A stretch of 64,000 nucleotides of DNA from Nocardioides cavernae (GTDB lineage: Bacteria; Actinomycetota; Actinomycetes; Propionibacteriales; Nocardioidaceae): assembly GCF_013410035.1 (NCBI RefSeq), contig NZ_JACCBW010000004.1, positions 62,001 to 126,000 on the forward strand, read 5' to 3'. Below the pieces are notes generated by a model that was given only the letters and a program-made list of their open reading frames with translations, had not been told where the DNA came from and did not search any database. Both the position numbers and the translations under genes were made by a program. Shown one piece after another: positions 50,758 to 63,380 of the stretch. The first letter of the stretch is position 1. Every line of letters starts with the position of its first letter.

Positions 50758-52887
50758 TTGACCGAGAAGTCCGCCCTGCCCGCCACGCTCGACTGGAGCG
50801 ACATCGACGACAAGGCCGTCGACACCGCCCGCGTGCTGGCCATGGACGCAGTGCAGAAGGTCGGCAACGGCCACCCCGGCACGGCCATGAGCCTGGCCCC
50901 TGCGGCCTACCTGCTCTTCCAGAAGGTGATGCGCCACGACCCGGCGGACCCCGAGTGGGTCGCCCGCGACCGCTTCGTTTTGTCGTGCGGGCACTCCAGC
51001 ATCACCCTCTACACCCAGCTCTTCCTCGGCGGCTTCGGCCTCGAGCTCGACGACCTCAAGGCGCTGCGCACCTGGGGCTCGAAGACGCCCGGCCACCCCG
51101 AGCTCGGCCACACCGCGGGTGTCGAGGTGACGACCGGCCCGCTCGGCCAGGGCGTCGGCAACGCCGTCGGCATGGCCCTGTCGGGACGTCGCGTGCACGG
51201 GCTGCTGGACCCCGGTGCCGCGCCCGGCGAGAGCCTGTTCGACCACTACGTCTACGCCCTCGCCTCCGACGGCGATCTCCAGGAGGGCGTGAGCTCCGAG
51301 GCCAGCTCGATCGCCGGCACCCAGAAGCTCGGCAACCTGACGGTCATCTACGACCGCAACCGCATCTCCATCGAGGGCGACACCGACATCGCCTTCACCG
51401 AGGACGTCGCCGCGCGCTACGCCGCCTACGGCTGGGACGTGCGCGTGGTCGACTGGACCAACGGTGGCACCGAGTACGTCGAGGACGTCGAGGCGCTCTA
51501 CACCGCGATCCGCGAGGGCCGCGAGGTCCTCGACCGGCCGACGCTCATCGTCCTCGACACGATCATCGCCTGGCCCGCCCCCAACGCGCAGGGCACCGAG
51601 GCAGCGCACGGCAGCGCGCTGGGCGCCGAGGAGGTCGCCGCGACCAAGCAGGTGCTGGGCTTCGACCCCGAGAAGACCTTCGAGATCCCGTCGGGCGTCC
51701 TCGAGCACACCCGGCAGCTGCGCGAGCGCGGCGCCGCCTGGGGTGCCGAGTGGGACGAGGCGTACGCCGCCTGGTCCGGCGCCAACGCCGAGGCCGCCGA
51801 GCTGCTCCACCGGCTCAAGCGCCGCGAGCTGCCCGTCGACCTCGCCGACGCGATGCCGTCCTTCGACGCCGACGCCAAGGGCGTCGCGACCCGCTCCGCC
51901 TCCGGCAAGGTGATCAACGCGCTCGCGCCGGTGCTGCCCGAGCTCTGGGGCGGCTCCGCCGACCTCGCCGGCTCCAACAACACCACGATCACCAGCGCGC
52001 CGTCGGTCGGGCCCGAGGTCGCCGAGGTGGGCGAGTGGAGCACCGACCCCTACGCCGGCCGCGTGCTGCACTTCGGCATCCGCGAGCACGGCATGGGCGC
52101 GATCATGAACGGCATCGCGGCGGACCGCCTGACGCGCGTCTTCGGCGGCACCTTCCTCACCTTCTCCGACTACATGCGCGGCTCGGTCCGGGTGGCGGCG
52201 CTCAGCCGGCTGCCGGTCACCTACGTCTGGACCCACGACTCCATCGGGCTCGGCGAGGACGGCCCGACCCACCAGCCGATCGAGCACCTCGCCGCGCTGC
52301 GGGCGATGCCCGGCCTCGACGTCGTACGCCCGGCGGACGCCAACGAGACCGTCGCCGCGTGGCAGGCCATCCTCGGCCACACCGACCGGCCCGCGGCCCT
52401 GGCGCTCACCCGGCAGAACGTCCCGGTCTTCCCCCGCGGCGACGACGCCGACAGCGGGAAGCGCTGGGGCTCGACCGAGGGCGTCGCGCGGGGCGCCTAC
52501 GTGCTCCTCGACTCCGAGAAGGCGACGCCCGACGTCATCCTCATCGGCACCGGTTCCGAGGTCCAGCTCGCCGTCGAGGCGCGCGAGCTCCTCGCCGCCG
52601 ACGACATCGACGCGCGCGTGGTGTCGATGCCGTGCCTCGAGTGGTTCGAGGCCCAGGACGAGGCCTACCGCGACATGGTTCTGCCGCCCACCGTCAAGGC
52701 ACGCGTCTCGGTCGAGGCGGGTGTCCGCCAGGGCTGGCGCGAGATCGTCGGCGACAACGGCCGCATCGTCTCGATCGACCACTACGGCGCCTCGGCCGAC
52801 TACGCGCGCATCTACACCGAGTTCGGCATGACCGGGCAGGCCGTCGCCGACGCCGCACGCGACAGCGTCGCCGTCGTCCGCGCCTGA
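50758..52887 (+). CDS. tkt: Transketolase
   Basis: Thiamine-diphosphate enzyme moving two-carbon units in the non-oxidative pentose-phosphate pathway. The 709 residues show [14 protein letters not shown], the ThDP/Mg motif [14 protein letters not shown] with DRN downstream, and the late region [20 protein letters not shown]. The start is a TTG at 50758 with GAGAGGA 7 nt upstream. It is the first gene of the operon tkt-tal-pgi-zwf-opcA-pgl. Confidence 0.96.
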   Translation: MTEKSALPATLDWSDIDDKAVDTARVLAMDAVQKVGNGHPGTAMSLAPAAYLLFQKVMRHDPADPEWVARDRFVLSCGHSSITLYTQLFLGGFGLELDDLKALRTWGSKTPGHPELGHTAGVEVTTGPLGQGVGNAVGMALSGRRVHGLLDPGAAPGESLFDHYVYALASDGDLQEGVSSEASSIAGTQKLGNLTVIYDRNRISIEGDTDIAFTEDVAARYAAYGWDVRVVDWTNGGTEYVEDVEALYTAIREGREVLDRPTLIVLDTIIAWPAPNAQGTEAAHGSALGAEEVAATKQVLGFDPEKTFEIPSGVLEHTRQLRERGAAWGAEWDEAYAAWSGANAEAAELLHRLKRRELPVDLADAMPSFDADAKGVATRSASGKVINALAPVLPELWGGSADLAGSNNTTITSAPSVGPEVAEVGEWSTDPYAGRVLHFGIREHGMGAIMNGIAADRLTRVFGGTFLTFSDYMRGSVRVAALSRLPVTYVWTHDSIGLGEDGPTHQPIEHLAALRAMPGLDVVRPADANETVAAWQAILGHTDRPAALALTRQNVPVFPRGDDADSGKRWGSTEGVARGAYVLLDSEKATPDVILIGTGSEVQLAVEARELLAADDIDARVVSMPCLEWFEAQDEAYRDMVLPPTVKARVSVEAGVRQGWREIVGDNGRIVSIDHYGASADYARIYTEFGMTGQAVADAARDSVAVVRA

Positions 52888-52933
52888 CCACGGCCGACCC
52901 GGACCACCAGACCACTTCCACGGGAGGAATCGC

Positions 52934-54049
52934 ATGAACGACCGCCTCAAGGCCCTGGCCGACGCCGGGGTGTCCATCTGGCTCGACGACCTGTCCCGCG
53001 AGCGCCTCGAGACCGGCAACCTCGCCGAGCTCGTCCAGAGCAGCCACGTCGTCGGGGTCACCTCCAACCCGGCGATCTTCCAGGCCGCGCTGGCCGACGG
53101 CGAGCGCTACGACCCGCAGGTCCGTGAGCTCGCCGCCCAGGGGGCCGATGTCGACCGGGCGACGCTGGTGATCACGACCGACGACGTGAGAGAGGCCTGC
53201 AAGGTCATGCGCCCGGTGTTCGACGCCACCGACGGCGTCGACGGCCGCGTCTCGATCGAGGTGTCCCCCGGCTTCGCCCACGACACCGAGCAGACCGTCA
53301 AGGAGGCTGCGATCCTCTACGAGACCGTGGACGAGCCCAACGTGATGATCAAGATCCCCGGCACCGAGGAGGGCTGGCCGGCCATCACCGAGACGATCGC
53401 CGCCGGCATCTCCGTCAACGTGACGCTGATCTTCGGTCTCGAGCAGTACCGCAACGTGATGGAGGCCTACGTCTCCGGCCTCGAGAAGGCCGCCGACAAT
53501 GGCCACGAGCTCGCCGACATCCACTCGGTCGCCTCGTTCTTCGTCTCGCGCGTCGACTCCGAGATCGACAAGCGGCTCGAGGCGACCACCGACGGACCGG
53601 GCACCGACGCGGCGCTGCGCGGCAAGGCCGGCGTGGCCAACGCCCGGCTCGCGTTCAAGATGTACGAGGAGTTCTTCACCGGCGAGCGCTGGGAGGCGCT
53701 CGCGGCCAAGGGCGCGCGCAAGCAGCGTCCGCTGTGGGCCTCGACCGGGGTGAAGAACCCCGACTACGACGACACGATGTACGTCGTCGACCTCGTGGTG
53801 GAGGACACCGTCAACACCATGCCGGAGAAGACCCTGGACGCCGTCGCCGACCACGGCGAGGTGCGCGGTGACCGCGTACGCCCGTTCTACGACGACGCCG
53901 CCGCGCACATGCAGGCGCTGGCCGACGCGGGCATCGACTACGACGACGTGATCGAGGTCCTCATCAAGGAGGGCGTCGACAAGTTCGTCGTGGCGTGGGA
54001 CGAGCTGCAGACCACCCTGGCGGCGTCGCTCGAGGCCGCACGGGCATGA
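52934..54049 (+). CDS. tal: Transaldolase
   Basis: Transaldolase exchanges three-carbon units with transketolase. The 371-residue protein is the longer actinobacterial type, with [30 protein letters not shown] and the Schiff-base lysine region [27 protein letters not shown] precedes the ATG; pgi overlaps its end by 4 nt. Confidence 0.96.
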   Translation: MNDRLKALADAGVSIWLDDLSRERLETGNLAELVQSSHVVGVTSNPAIFQAALADGERYDPQVRELAAQGADVDRATLVITTDDVREACKVMRPVFDATDGVDGRVSIEVSPGFAHDTEQTVKEAAILYETVDEPNVMIKIPGTEEGWPAITETIAAGISVNVTLIFGLEQYRNVMEAYVSGLEKAADNGHELADIHSVASFFVSRVDSEIDKRLEATTDGPGTDAALRGKAGVANARLAFKMYEEFFTGERWEALAAKGARKQRPLWASTGVKNPDYDDTMYVVDLVVEDTVNTMPEKTLDAVADHGEVRGDRVRPFYDDAAAHMQALADAGIDYDDVIEVLIKEGVDKFVVAWDELQTTLAASLEAARA

Positions 54050-55701
54050 CGGCGGGCGGGCCGGTCGATCCCACGACCACAGCAGCGTGGGCCGAGCTGG
54101 CCCGCCTTTCCGACGGCTACACGCTCGACCTCCGCTCCGCGCTCACCGCGGAGCGGGTCGAGCAGCAGACCCTCGCGGCCGGTGACCTGCACGTCGACCT
54201 GTCGAAGAACCTGTTCGACGGCGACGTCGAGACCGCCCTGCTCGCGCTGGCCGAGCAGGTCGGGCTCGACGACCGACGCCGCGCCATGTTCGCCGGCGAG
54301 CCCATCAACGTCACCGAGGACCGCGCCGTGCTGCACACCGCACTGCGGTTGCCGGCCGACGCGTCGCTGACGGTGGACGGGCAGGACGTCGTCGCCGACG
54401 TGCACGAGGTGCTCGACCGCGCGTACGCCTTCGCGGAGCGAGTGCGCTCCGGTGCGTGGACCGGCGTCACCGGCAAGCGGATCGCGACCGTGGTCAACAT
54501 CGGCATCGGTGGCTCGGACCTCGGGCCCGTGATGGCCTACGAGGCGCTCGAGCCCTACCGCCAGGACGGGCTGACCTGCCGCTTCATCAGCAACATCGAC
54601 CCGACCGACGCCGCGCAGAAGCTGTCGGGCCTCGACCCGGAGACCACGCTGTTCATCGTCTCCAGCAAGACGTTCGGCACCCTCGAGACCCTCACCAACG
54701 CGCGCCTGTGCAAGGCCTGGCTGCTCGAGCACCTGCCGTCGGGCAGCGATCCGGGGGCCGCGGTCGCGCGGCACTTCGTGGCCGTGTCCACCGCGCTCGA
54801 CAAGGTCGCCGACTTCGGCATCGACACCGACAACGCCTTCGGCTTCTGGGACTGGGTCGGCGGCCGCTACTCCGTCGACTCCGCCATCGGCCTGTCCCTC
54901 GTCATCGCCATCGGGCCCGACCGGTTCGCCGAGCTGCTCGCGGGCTTCCACACGATGGACGAGCACTTCCGCACGGCGCCCGCCGCCGCCAACGTCCCAC
55001 TCCGGATGGGGCTGCTCAACGTCTGGTACGCCAACTTCCTCGGCGCCCACACCCACGCCGTCCTGCCCTACGCCCAGCTGCTGCACCGGTTCCCGGCCTA
55101 CCTCCAGCAGCTGACGATGGAGTCCAACGGCAAGGGCGTGCGCTGGGACGGCACCGCCGTCGCGTACGACACCGGCGAGGTCTTCTGGGGCGAGCCCGGC
55201 ACCAACGGGCAGCACGCCTTCTACCAGCTGATCCACCAGGGCACCCGGCTGGTGCCTGCCGACTTCATCGCCTTCGCGCGCCCGGCGTACGCCCTCTCCG
55301 ACGGCGACACCGACGTGCACGAGCTGTTCCTGGCCAACTTCTTCGCGCAGACCAAGGCCCTCGCGTTCGGGAAGACGGCCGACGAGGTGCGTGCGGAGGG
55401 CGTGGCCGAGGAGCTCGTCACGGCGCGCACCTTCCCGGGCAACCGTCCGACGACCTCGATCATGGCGCCGGCGCTGACGCCGTCGGTGCTCGGGCAGCTC
55501 GTCGCCCTCTACGAGCACATCACGTTCGTCGAGGGCGCCGTCTGGGGCATCGACAGCTTCGACCAGTGGGGCGTCGAGCTCGGCAAGCAGCTCGCCCAGC
55601 AGCTCGGTCCCGCCGTCTCGGGCGACGCCGGCGTCCTGGCCGAGCAGGACGCGTCGACGCAGTCGCTCATCACGTACTACCAGGAGAACCGAGACCGATG
55701 A
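54046..55701 (+). CDS. pgi: Glucose-6-phosphate isomerase
   Basis: Converts glucose-6-phosphate and fructose-6-phosphate. The 551 residues contain [29 protein letters not shown] and [18 protein letters not shown], all typical of Pgi. Starts inside the tal stop (ATGA) and ends inside the zwf start (ATGA), so translation is coupled. Its presence between tal and zwf links glycolysis to the pathway. Confidence 0.96.
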   Translation: MTAGGPVDPTTTAAWAELARLSDGYTLDLRSALTAERVEQQTLAAGDLHVDLSKNLFDGDVETALLALAEQVGLDDRRRAMFAGEPINVTEDRAVLHTALRLPADASLTVDGQDVVADVHEVLDRAYAFAERVRSGAWTGVTGKRIATVVNIGIGGSDLGPVMAYEALEPYRQDGLTCRFISNIDPTDAAQKLSGLDPETTLFIVSSKTFGTLETLTNARLCKAWLLEHLPSGSDPGAAVARHFVAVSTALDKVADFGIDTDNAFGFWDWVGGRYSVDSAIGLSLVIAIGPDRFAELLAGFHTMDEHFRTAPAAANVPLRMGLLNVWYANFLGAHTHAVLPYAQLLHRFPAYLQQLTMESNGKGVRWDGTAVAYDTGEVFWGEPGTNGQHAFYQLIHQGTRLVPADFIAFARPAYALSDGDTDVHELFLANFFAQTKALAFGKTADEVRAEGVAEELVTARTFPGNRPTTSIMAPALTPSVLGQLVALYEHITFVEGAVWGIDSFDQWGVELGKQLAQQLGPAVSGDAGVLAEQDASTQSLITYYQENRDR

Positions 55702-57221
55702 CCTACACCAACCCGCTCCGGGACCCGCAGGACCGGCGGCTGCCCCGCATCGCCGGACCCTGCGGGATGGTGCTGTTCGGCGTCACCGGCGACCTGTCGC
55801 GCAAGAAGGTCATGCCGGCCATCTACGACCTCGCGAACCGCGGCCTGCTGCCGCCGGGCTTCAGCCTCATCGGCTTCGCCCGGCGCGACTGGGCCGACCA
55901 GGACTTCGCGCAGATCGTCCACGACGCCGTCAAGGAGCACGCGCGTACGCCGTTCCGCGAGGAGGTCTGGAACCAGCTGTCCGAGGGCTTCCGCTTCGTG
56001 CCCGGCAACTTCGACGACGACGAGGCCTTCGACCAGCTGCGCCGGACGGTCGAGGAGCTGGACCAGAAGCGTGGCACCGGCGGCAACATGGCGTTCTACC
56101 TCGCCATCCCCCCGGGCTTCTTCGGCACGGTGGTGGGCCAGCTCAAGGAGCACGGGCTCGCCGACCCGGGCCCGGACCAGTGGCGCCGAGTGGTGGTCGA
56201 GAAGCCGTTCGGCCACGACCTCGAGTCCGCCCGCGAGCTCAACGAGACCCTGGCGGGCGTCTTCCCGTCGGGGTCGGTGTTCCGGATCGACCACTATCTC
56301 GGCAAGGAGACGGTCCAGAACATCCTGGCGATGCGCTTCGCCAACAACATGTTCGAGCCCATCTGGAACTCCAACTACGTCGACCACGTGCAGATCACGA
56401 TGGCCGAGGACATCGGCATCGGCGGCCGTGCCGGCTACTACGACGGCATCGGCGCCGCGCGTGACGTCATCCAGAACCACCTCCTGCAGCTGATGGCGCT
56501 CGTCGCGATGGAGGAGCCGGTGGCGTTCGACGCCGAGAGCCTGCGGATCGAGAAGCAGAAGGTGCTCGCCTCCGCCACGCTCCCGCCGCGGCTCGACCTC
56601 ACGACCGCACGCGGGCAGTACATGCCCGGCTGGGCCGGGGGCGAGAAGGTCATCGGCTTCCTCGAGGAGGAGGGCATCAAGAAGACCTCCACGACCGAGA
56701 CCTTCGCCGCGATCACGGTCAACGTCGAGACCCGGCGCTGGGCCGGAGTGCCGTTCTACCTGCGCACCGGCAAGCGGCTGGGCCGCCGGGTCACCGAGGT
56801 CGCCGTCGTGTTCAAGCGCGCGCCGCACCTGCCGTTCACCTCCACCGCCACCGAGGACCTCACCCAGAACGCCCTGGTCATCCGGGTGCAGCCCGACGAG
56901 GGCATGACGATGCGGTTCGGCTCCAAGGTCCCCGGCACCGCCATGGAGATCCGCGACGTCAACATGGACTTCGCCTACGGCGGCTCCTTCACCGAGGCGA
57001 GCGCCGAGGCCTACGAGCGGCTCATCCTCGACGTCCTGCTCGGCGACCCGCCCCTCTTCCCCCGGCACGAGGAGGTCGAGCTGTCCTGGCAGATCCTCGA
57101 CCCCGTGATCCAGCACTGGGCGCGCAAGGGCACGCCGGAGCCCTACGACTCGGGCACGTGGGGCCCGGAGTCCGCCGACAAGATGCTCGCCCGCGCGGGC
57201 CGTACGTGGAGGAGGCCGTGA
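55698..57221 (+). CDS. zwf: Glucose-6-phosphate dehydrogenase
   Basis: Makes 6-phosphogluconolactone and NADPH. The 507 residues show the cofactor motif [11 protein letters not shown], the substrate motif [13 protein letters not shown] and VEKPFGHD. The gene overlaps pgi by 4 nt; the assembly factor gene opcA follows after 76 nt. Confidence 0.96.
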   Translation: MTYTNPLRDPQDRRLPRIAGPCGMVLFGVTGDLSRKKVMPAIYDLANRGLLPPGFSLIGFARRDWADQDFAQIVHDAVKEHARTPFREEVWNQLSEGFRFVPGNFDDDEAFDQLRRTVEELDQKRGTGGNMAFYLAIPPGFFGTVVGQLKEHGLADPGPDQWRRVVVEKPFGHDLESARELNETLAGVFPSGSVFRIDHYLGKETVQNILAMRFANNMFEPIWNSNYVDHVQITMAEDIGIGGRAGYYDGIGAARDVIQNHLLQLMALVAMEEPVAFDAESLRIEKQKVLASATLPPRLDLTTARGQYMPGWAGGEKVIGFLEEEGIKKTSTTETFAAITVNVETRRWAGVPFYLRTGKRLGRRVTEVAVVFKRAPHLPFTSTATEDLTQNALVIRVQPDEGMTMRFGSKVPGTAMEIRDVNMDFAYGGSFTEASAEAYERLILDVLLGDPPLFPRHEEVELSWQILDPVIQHWARKGTPEPYDSGTWGPESADKMLARAGRTWRRP

Positions 57222-57297
57222 CGATGACCTCACCCCACGCTGTTCCCAGCCTCCCCCGCTTCGCTCCTCCGCCCGCCACCACCGAGGGAACCCCGAG

Positions 57298-58209
57298 ATG
57301 ATCGAGCTCACCGACACCAACGCGTCGAAGATCGCCGCCGAGTTCGTCAGGGCGCGCACCCGGGCCGGGAGCCCGGCGATGGGCATGGTGATGACGCTGG
57401 TCATCGTCGCGCCCGAGGAGGACGCCGCCGAGGCGATGCTGGCCGCCAAGCGCGCCTCCCGCGAGCACCCCTCGCGCGTCCTCGGCGTGATCCTCGGCGA
57501 CGCCCGCGGGGCGGCCCAGGTCAACGCCCAGGTCGGCAGCGGCGACGGCTGGGGCGGTGAGACCGCCCTCATCCGGCTCAAGGGCGAGGTGGTCAAGCAC
57601 GCCGAGTCCGTGGTGCTGCCGCTGCTGCTGCCCGACTCCCCCGTCGCCATCTGGTGGCCGACGTCGGCCCCGGCCGACCCGGCGTCCGACCCGCTCGGCG
57701 CCCTCGCCCAGCGGCGGATCACCGACTCCGCCTCGGTGTCGCGGGGCAAGTCGACCGCGATGCGCACGCAGTGCGAGGCGTACGCCCCCGGCAACACCGA
57801 CCTGAGCTGGACCCGCCTGACCCCGTGGCGCGCGCTGCTCGCGGCCGCGCTCGACCAGCACCCGCTCAAGGTCACCGGCGCCAAGGTGACCGCCGAGCGG
57901 ATCAGCCCGAGCGCCGACCTGCTCGTGGCCTGGCTCGCCGACCGGCTCAAGGTCGAGGTGACCCGGGGCAGCTCGGACGGCCCCGGCATCACGGAGGTCT
58001 CGATGGACACCAAGGAGGGCCCGATCCGCATCTCGCGCGCCGACGGACGACTTGCCACGTTCTCGTCGCCGAACCGTCCCGACCGCCCGGTCGCGCTCAA
58101 GCGGCGCGAGGTGCCGGCCCTGCTGTCGGAGGAGCTGCGCCGCCTCGACGAGGACGACGTCTACGCCGAGGTCGCCTCGCGCCTCGTGACGCTGAAGAGG
58201 TCGAAGTGA
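57298..58209 (+). CDS. opcA: Glucose-6-phosphate dehydrogenase assembly protein OpcA
   Basis: OpcA is required for a fully active actinobacterial or cyanobacterial Zwf. The 303-residue protein begins MIELTDTNASKIAAEFVRAR and has the family segments VVLPLLLPDSPVAIWWP and NTDLSWTRLTPWRALLAAALD. GAGGGAACCCC precedes the ATG. Position after zwf and before pgl is the usual actinobacterial order. Confidence 0.95.
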   Translation: MIELTDTNASKIAAEFVRARTRAGSPAMGMVMTLVIVAPEEDAAEAMLAAKRASREHPSRVLGVILGDARGAAQVNAQVGSGDGWGGETALIRLKGEVVKHAESVVLPLLLPDSPVAIWWPTSAPADPASDPLGALAQRRITDSASVSRGKSTAMRTQCEAYAPGNTDLSWTRLTPWRALLAAALDQHPLKVTGAKVTAERISPSADLLVAWLADRLKVEVTRGSSDGPGITEVSMDTKEGPIRISRADGRLATFSSPNRPDRPVALKRREVPALLSEELRRLDEDDVYAEVASRLVTLKRSK

Positions 58210-58934
58210 ACGCCGCTGCGGAGGTCCGCCGCCACGACGACGCCGACGTGCTCGTCGGCGACGTCGCCTCGGCGCTGCTCGACCGGATCGAGTCCGCCCA
58301 GGCCCGCGGCGAGGTGCCGCACATCGGCCTCACCGGCGGCAGCATCGCCGAGGACCTGCACCGCGAGCTCGCCCGCCGTGCCCCCGACTCGTCGGTCGAC
58401 TGGTCGCGCATCGTCTTCTGGTGGGGCGACGAGCGGTTCGTCGCCTCGGACTCCCCCGACCGCAACGCGCTGCAGGCCCGCGAGGCCCTGCTCGACCACG
58501 TGGCGGTCGATCCCGCGCACGTGCACGCCGTCCCCGGCAGCGACGAGGTCGCCACCGCGGAGGAGGCGGCCGAGGCCTACAGCGCGACCATGCGCTCGGA
58601 GGGCGCAGGCTTCTTCGAGGTCCTGATGCTCGGCATCGGCCCCGACGGGCACTGCGCCTCCCTCTTCCCCGGCCACCCGGCGCTCGAGGCCCGTGACGCC
58701 ATCGCCGTCGCCGTGCACGACTCCCCCAAGCCGCCGCCGGACCGCGTCACCCTCACGTTCGAGGCGATGGAGCGCTGCCGTGCGGTGTGGTTCATCGCGA
58801 GCGGAGCGGGCAAGGCCGAGGCCGTCGCGCGCGCCCTGGCCGACGAGGGGACCGTCGCCGAGACGCCCGCCCGGGGCGTACGCGGTGACGAGACGGTGTG
58901 GTGGCTCGACGAGGACGCCGCGTCGGCGCTCTGA
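58206..58934 (+). CDS. pgl: 6-Phosphogluconolactonase
   Basis: Hydrolyses the lactone made by Zwf. The 242-residue protein has LTGGSIAEDLH and VFWWGDERFV, then GIGPDGHCASLFPGH, all typical of the DevB/Pgl family. The GTG start overlaps the opcA stop. No gnd gene follows; 6-phosphogluconate dehydrogenase must lie elsewhere. Confidence 0.94.
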   Translation: MNAAAEVRRHDDADVLVGDVASALLDRIESAQARGEVPHIGLTGGSIAEDLHRELARRAPDSSVDWSRIVFWWGDERFVASDSPDRNALQAREALLDHVAVDPAHVHAVPGSDEVATAEEAAEAYSATMRSEGAGFFEVLMLGIGPDGHCASLFPGHPALEARDAIAVAVHDSPKPPPDRVTLTFEAMERCRAVWFIASGAGKAEAVARALADEGTVAETPARGVRGDETVWWLDEDAASAL

Positions 58935-58947
58935 CCACGAGGCGCGG

Positions 58948-59472
58948 TCAGCGCAGGGAGGCGTCGAGCTCGGACATCAGCCGGGCGACCCGGCTGCGCC
59001 CGGCCGGTGCGGCGGGGTAGCGGCTGAGCACGTCGCGGACGACCGCGCCCGCGCGCGAGCTCGCTGACGCGAGGACCTCGGCGGCGGCAGCCTCCCCCGC
59101 CAGCAGCTCGGCGATCCGCGCCTCCGACGCCGTGGCGCGCAGGACGTGGCCGACCTGCGTCGCCCGCGCGATCGGGTGGAGGTACGCCGCCGACGCCGCG
59201 TCGCCGCAGGCCCGGGCCGCGAGTCGGGCGGCCTCGTCCGTCGCCTCGCGCGCTGCCCGATGGGCGTCGAGCGAGGTCACGCGCTGCAGGCGCGACCGGG
59301 CCGCACCGGCGACGAAGACCCGTGCCGCGTCGAGCGCGGCGCGAGGGCGTACGTCGTCGGGGTGCGCACGCTCGAAGACCGGCAGCACCGCTTCGGCACT
59401 GCCGACGACGAACGCCGCGACGGCACGGAGCTCGTCCGTCGTGAGGTCGAAGTCGCCCGACCCCGCGCTCAG
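58948..59472 (-). CDS. Imm-5-like putative immunity-type helical protein
   Basis: The 174-residue, nearly all-helical protein starts FDLTTDELRAVAAFVVGSAE and contains RPRAALDAARVF, LDAHRAAREATDEAARLAARA and YLHPIARATQVGHVLRA. Actinobacterial proteins of this pattern are annotated as Imm-5-like putative immunity proteins, though function is unproven and no toxin is seen here. The start is uncertain: no ATG, GTG or TTG lies near the expected N terminus. CTG 59472 overlaps the rbpA stop (TGA), which would couple the two genes; the in-frame ATG at 59664 lies deep inside rbpA. Confidence 0.6.
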   Translation of the reverse strand: MSAGSGDFDLTTDELRAVAAFVVGSAEAVLPVFERAHPDDVRPRAALDAARVFVAGAARSRLQRVTSLDAHRAAREATDEAARLAARACGDAASAAYLHPIARATQVGHVLRATASEARIAELLAGEAAAAEVLASASSRAGAVVRDVLSRYPAAPAGRSRVARLMSELDASLR

Positions 59473-59828
59473 AAGATGATCTCGCCGGCCTTGCGACGGC
59501 TGCGCAGCAGCGCCACGGCCTCGTCGAGGATGTCGGCCGCCTCGGTCTCGCTGCGACGCTCCTTCACGTAGGCGAGGTGCGTCTTGTAGGGCTCGATCTT
59601 CGGCGCCGGCGGCGGGTTCTCGCTGTCCAGGCTGGCCGGGAGGCCGCACTTGGGGCAGTCCCACGAGTCCGGCACGGAGGCCTCGATCGCGAACGTCACC
59701 ACCGAGCGGTGGTCGTGACTGCAGAAGTAGGTGACGGTCTGCCGGGGAGCGGCTTCGCCGCGCTCCGCCTCACCCATGGGACCGGCTCCGACCCGACTAC
59801 CGCGGATCGCGTTTCCACCACCAGCCAC
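59469..59828 (-). CDS. rbpA: RNA polymerase-binding protein RbpA
   Basis: RbpA binds RNA polymerase and sigma-A and stabilises the open complex in actinobacteria. The 119 residues contain the zinc region YFCSHDHRSVVTF and WDCPKCGLPASL, then PYKTHLAYVKERRSETEAADILDEAVALLR, which contacts sigma. AAGGAG precedes the GTG at 59828. Located after secG, as in relatives. Confidence 0.96.
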   Translation of the reverse strand: MAGGGNAIRGSRVGAGPMGEAERGEAAPRQTVTYFCSHDHRSVVTFAIEASVPDSWDCPKCGLPASLDSENPPPAPKIEPYKTHLAYVKERRSETEAADILDEAVALLRSRRKAGEIIF

Positions 59829-59861
59829 GAGGACTCCTTCGCATGAACCTTCAGAGGGGGA

Positions 59862-60101
59862 TCAGTTGCCCTGGTAGGCCATCAGCAGGCCCAGGGCGAC
59901 AATGCAGGCAAACCAGATGACGCCGACGCCGATCGTGAACCGGTCGAGGTTGCGCTCGGCGACCGACGACCCCCCCAAGCTGCTGGAGACGCCGCCACCG
60001 AACATGTCGGACAGGCCGCCACCGCGGCCCTTGTGGAGGAGCACCAGCAGGATCATGATCGCGCTCGTGATGACGAGCAGGACGGTGAAGAGCTGAATCA
60101 C
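59862..60101 (-). CDS. secG: Preprotein translocase subunit SecG
   Basis: The 79-residue membrane protein has two helices (about 3-20 and 55-74) around the conserved loop LHKGRGGGLSDMFGGG. SecG assists SecYEG in protein export. TAGGCT ends 7 nt before the GTG at 60101, suggesting its own leaderless promoter apart from the tpiA operon. Confidence 0.96.
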   Translation of the reverse strand: MIQLFTVLLVITSAIMILLVLLHKGRGGGLSDMFGGGVSSSLGGSSVAERNLDRFTIGVGVIWFACIVALGLLMAYQGN

Positions 60102-60108
60102 GGTCGGA

Positions 60109-60114
60109 AGCCTA
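60109..60114 (-). promoter_or_regulatory. -10 box of a leaderless promoter (secG)
   Basis: TAGGCT on the minus strand, 7 nt before the GTG at 60101. Confidence 0.6.
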
Positions 60115-60144
60115 CGTCACGTCGGGTGGGAACCCGTGGGGGCC

Positions 60145-60939
60145 TCACAGCACGGGCATGTCGTAGAAACGGCAGATCCCGCCGAACTCGTCGACCTGCA
60201 GGCTCGCACCGCCGACGAGGCAGCCGTCCACGTCCGCCTTCTCCATGATCCCGGCGACGTTGGCGGCCTTGACCGACCCGCCGTAGAGGATCCGGAGACC
60301 GTCGGCGGCCGCGTCGCCGTGCACCGCGCGCACGCGCTCGCGGATGGCGGCGCAGACCTCCTGCGCGTCGTCCGGGGTCGCCACCTCGCCGGTGCCGATG
60401 GCCCACACGGGCTCGTAGGCGACGACGAGACCGGCGACCTGCTCGGCGGTGAAGCCGTCGAGCGAGCCCTCGACCTGCGTGAGCGTGAACGGGACGTGCT
60501 CGCCGGCCTGGCGCACGTCGAGACCCTCGCCGACGCACACGATGGGCGTCATGCCGGCCTGCAGGGCCTTGTGGGCCTTGGCGTTGACCAGCTCGTCGGA
60601 CTCGTTGTGGTACATCCGGCGCTCGCTGTGGCCGACCACGACGTAGGAGCAGCCCAGCTTGGACAGCATGCCCGCGGTGATCTCACCGGTGTAGGCACCG
60701 CCGTCGTGCACGGAGATGTCCTGCGCGCCGTAGCGGATCGCGAGGCGGTCGCCGTCGACGAGCGTCTGGACCGAGCGGATGTCGGTGAACGGCGGCACCA
60801 CGACGACCTCGACCTTGCCGAAGTCGTGGCGCTTGTCGGACAGCGTCCAGGCGAGCTTCTGGACCAGCACCACCGCTTCCTGGTGGTTGAGGTTGGCCTT
60901 CCAGTTGCCGGCCATCAGGGGTGTGCGCTTCTCAGCCAC
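60145..60939 (-). CDS. tpiA: Triosephosphate isomerase
   Basis: Interconverts dihydroxyacetone phosphate and glyceraldehyde-3-phosphate. The 264-residue protein has the catalytic lysine in GNWKANL, histidine in VVVGHSERR and glutamate in [13 protein letters not shown]. Its GTG start lies 3 nt after the pgk stop, with GAGAGGGA upstream. Confidence 0.96.
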   Translation of the reverse strand: MAEKRTPLMAGNWKANLNHQEAVVLVQKLAWTLSDKRHDFGKVEVVVVPPFTDIRSVQTLVDGDRLAIRYGAQDISVHDGGAYTGEITAGMLSKLGCSYVVVGHSERRMYHNESDELVNAKAHKALQAGMTPIVCVGEGLDVRQAGEHVPFTLTQVEGSLDGFTAEQVAGLVVAYEPVWAIGTGEVATPDDAQEVCAAIRERVRAVHGDAAADGLRILYGGSVKAANVAGIMEKADVDGCLVGGASLQVDEFGGICRFYDMPVL

Positions 60940-60942
60940 GGG

Positions 60943-62145
60943 TCAGTCCCTCTCGAGTACGGCGATGCCCGGGAGCTCCTTGCCCTCCAGGAACTCCAGC
61001 GACGCGCCACCGCCGGTGGAGATGTGGCCGAAGGCGGCCTCGTCGAAGCCCAGCTGTCGTACGGCTGCGGCCGAGTCGCCGCCGCCGACGACGGACAGGC
61101 CGTCGACCTTCGTCAACGCCTCGGCGACCGCGCGGGTGCCGGCGGCGAAGGCGTCGACCTCGAACACGCCCATCGGGCCGTTCCAGAACACCGTCCTGGC
61201 GTCGGCGAGCGCGGCTGCGAAGGCGGCTGCCGACTCGGGCCCGATGTCGAGACCGAGCGCGTCGGCGGGGATCTCGGACGCCGCGACCACGCGGGGCTCG
61301 GGCTGGCGATCACCCGACGGGAACGCGGTGTCCACGACGACGTCGCTGGGCAGCACGATCTCGACACCCCGGTCCGCCGCCTCGGTGAGGTAGCGGGTGC
61401 AGGTGTCGAGCTGGTCGGCCTCGAGCAGGCTCTTGCCGACCTCGTGGCCCTGGGCCTTGAGGAAGGTGAACACCATCCCGCCGCCGATGAGCAGCTTGTC
61501 GGCCTTGTCGATCAGGTTGTCGATCACGCCGAGCTTGTCGGAGACCTTGGACCCGCCGAGGACGACGACGTAGGGACGCTCGGGCTGCTCGGTGAGCCGG
61601 CGCAGCACGTCGACCTCGGCCGCGACCAGGCCGCCCATCGCGGACGGGAGCCGCAGCGCGACGTCGTACACGCTCGCCTGCTTGCGGTGGACGACGCCGA
61701 AGCCGTCGGAGACGAAGGCGTCCGCCAGCTGCGCGAGCTGGTCGGCGAACGCACCGCGCACGGCGTCGTCCTTGCTGGTCTCGCCGTCGTTGAAGCGGAC
61801 GTTCTCCAGGACGGCGACGTCGCCGTCCTGGAGACCGGCCACGGTCTCCGTCGCACTCGCACCGACGGTGTCGGTGGCGAACGCCACCGGGCGCCCGAGC
61901 AGCTCGGAGAGCCGGCTCACCACCGGCTCGAGCGAGTACTTCGGGTCGGGCGAGCCGTCCGGGCGGCCCAGGTGGGCGGTGACGACCACCCGGGCGCCCG
62001 CGTCGGACAGCTGCTGGATGGTCGGCACGCTCGCGCGGATCCGGCCGTCGTCGGTGATGTCGGTACCGTCGAGGGGCACGTTGAGGTCCGAGCGGACCAG
62101 GACGCGCTTGCCGGTCAGGTCACCCAGCGAGGAGATGTCGGACAT
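60943..62145 (-). CDS. pgk: Phosphoglycerate kinase
   Basis: Makes ATP and 3-phosphoglycerate. The 400 residues show [46 protein letters not shown] and the late [15 protein letters not shown]. It lies between gap and tpiA with intervals of 3 nt, all on one transcript. Confidence 0.96.
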   Translation of the reverse strand: MSDISSLGDLTGKRVLVRSDLNVPLDGTDITDDGRIRASVPTIQQLSDAGARVVVTAHLGRPDGSPDPKYSLEPVVSRLSELLGRPVAFATDTVGASATETVAGLQDGDVAVLENVRFNDGETSKDDAVRGAFADQLAQLADAFVSDGFGVVHRKQASVYDVALRLPSAMGGLVAAEVDVLRRLTEQPERPYVVVLGGSKVSDKLGVIDNLIDKADKLLIGGGMVFTFLKAQGHEVGKSLLEADQLDTCTRYLTEAADRGVEIVLPSDVVVDTAFPSGDRQPEPRVVAASEIPADALGLDIGPESAAAFAAALADARTVFWNGPMGVFEVDAFAAGTRAVAEALTKVDGLSVVGGGDSAAAVRQLGFDEAAFGHISTGGGASLEFLEGKELPGIAVLERD

Positions 62146-62148
62146 GGG

Positions 62149-63233
<1,085 letters not shown>

Positions 63234-63348
63234 GCCTCGAACCCGCAGTCTCCCGCGGTACGGACAGGTAACTTGGATCGTTCCAATCGGTGGGACGCCG
63301 GTCACATCCCGTGGTTGGACGGCAGATGAGCTCTGCGCCCGAGATCCG

Positions 63349-63380
63349 TGCTTCGAGGTGGAGATCTCCACCTCGAAGCA
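63349..63380. terminator. 32-bp perfect palindrome between whiA and gap
   Basis: Left half TGCTTCGAGGTGGAGA and its exact reverse complement TCTCCACCTCGAAGCA. It lies 40 nt past the whiA stop, next to another hairpin (63381-63410). No T tract, so it could be a non-canonical terminator or a binding site. Confidence 0.6.
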
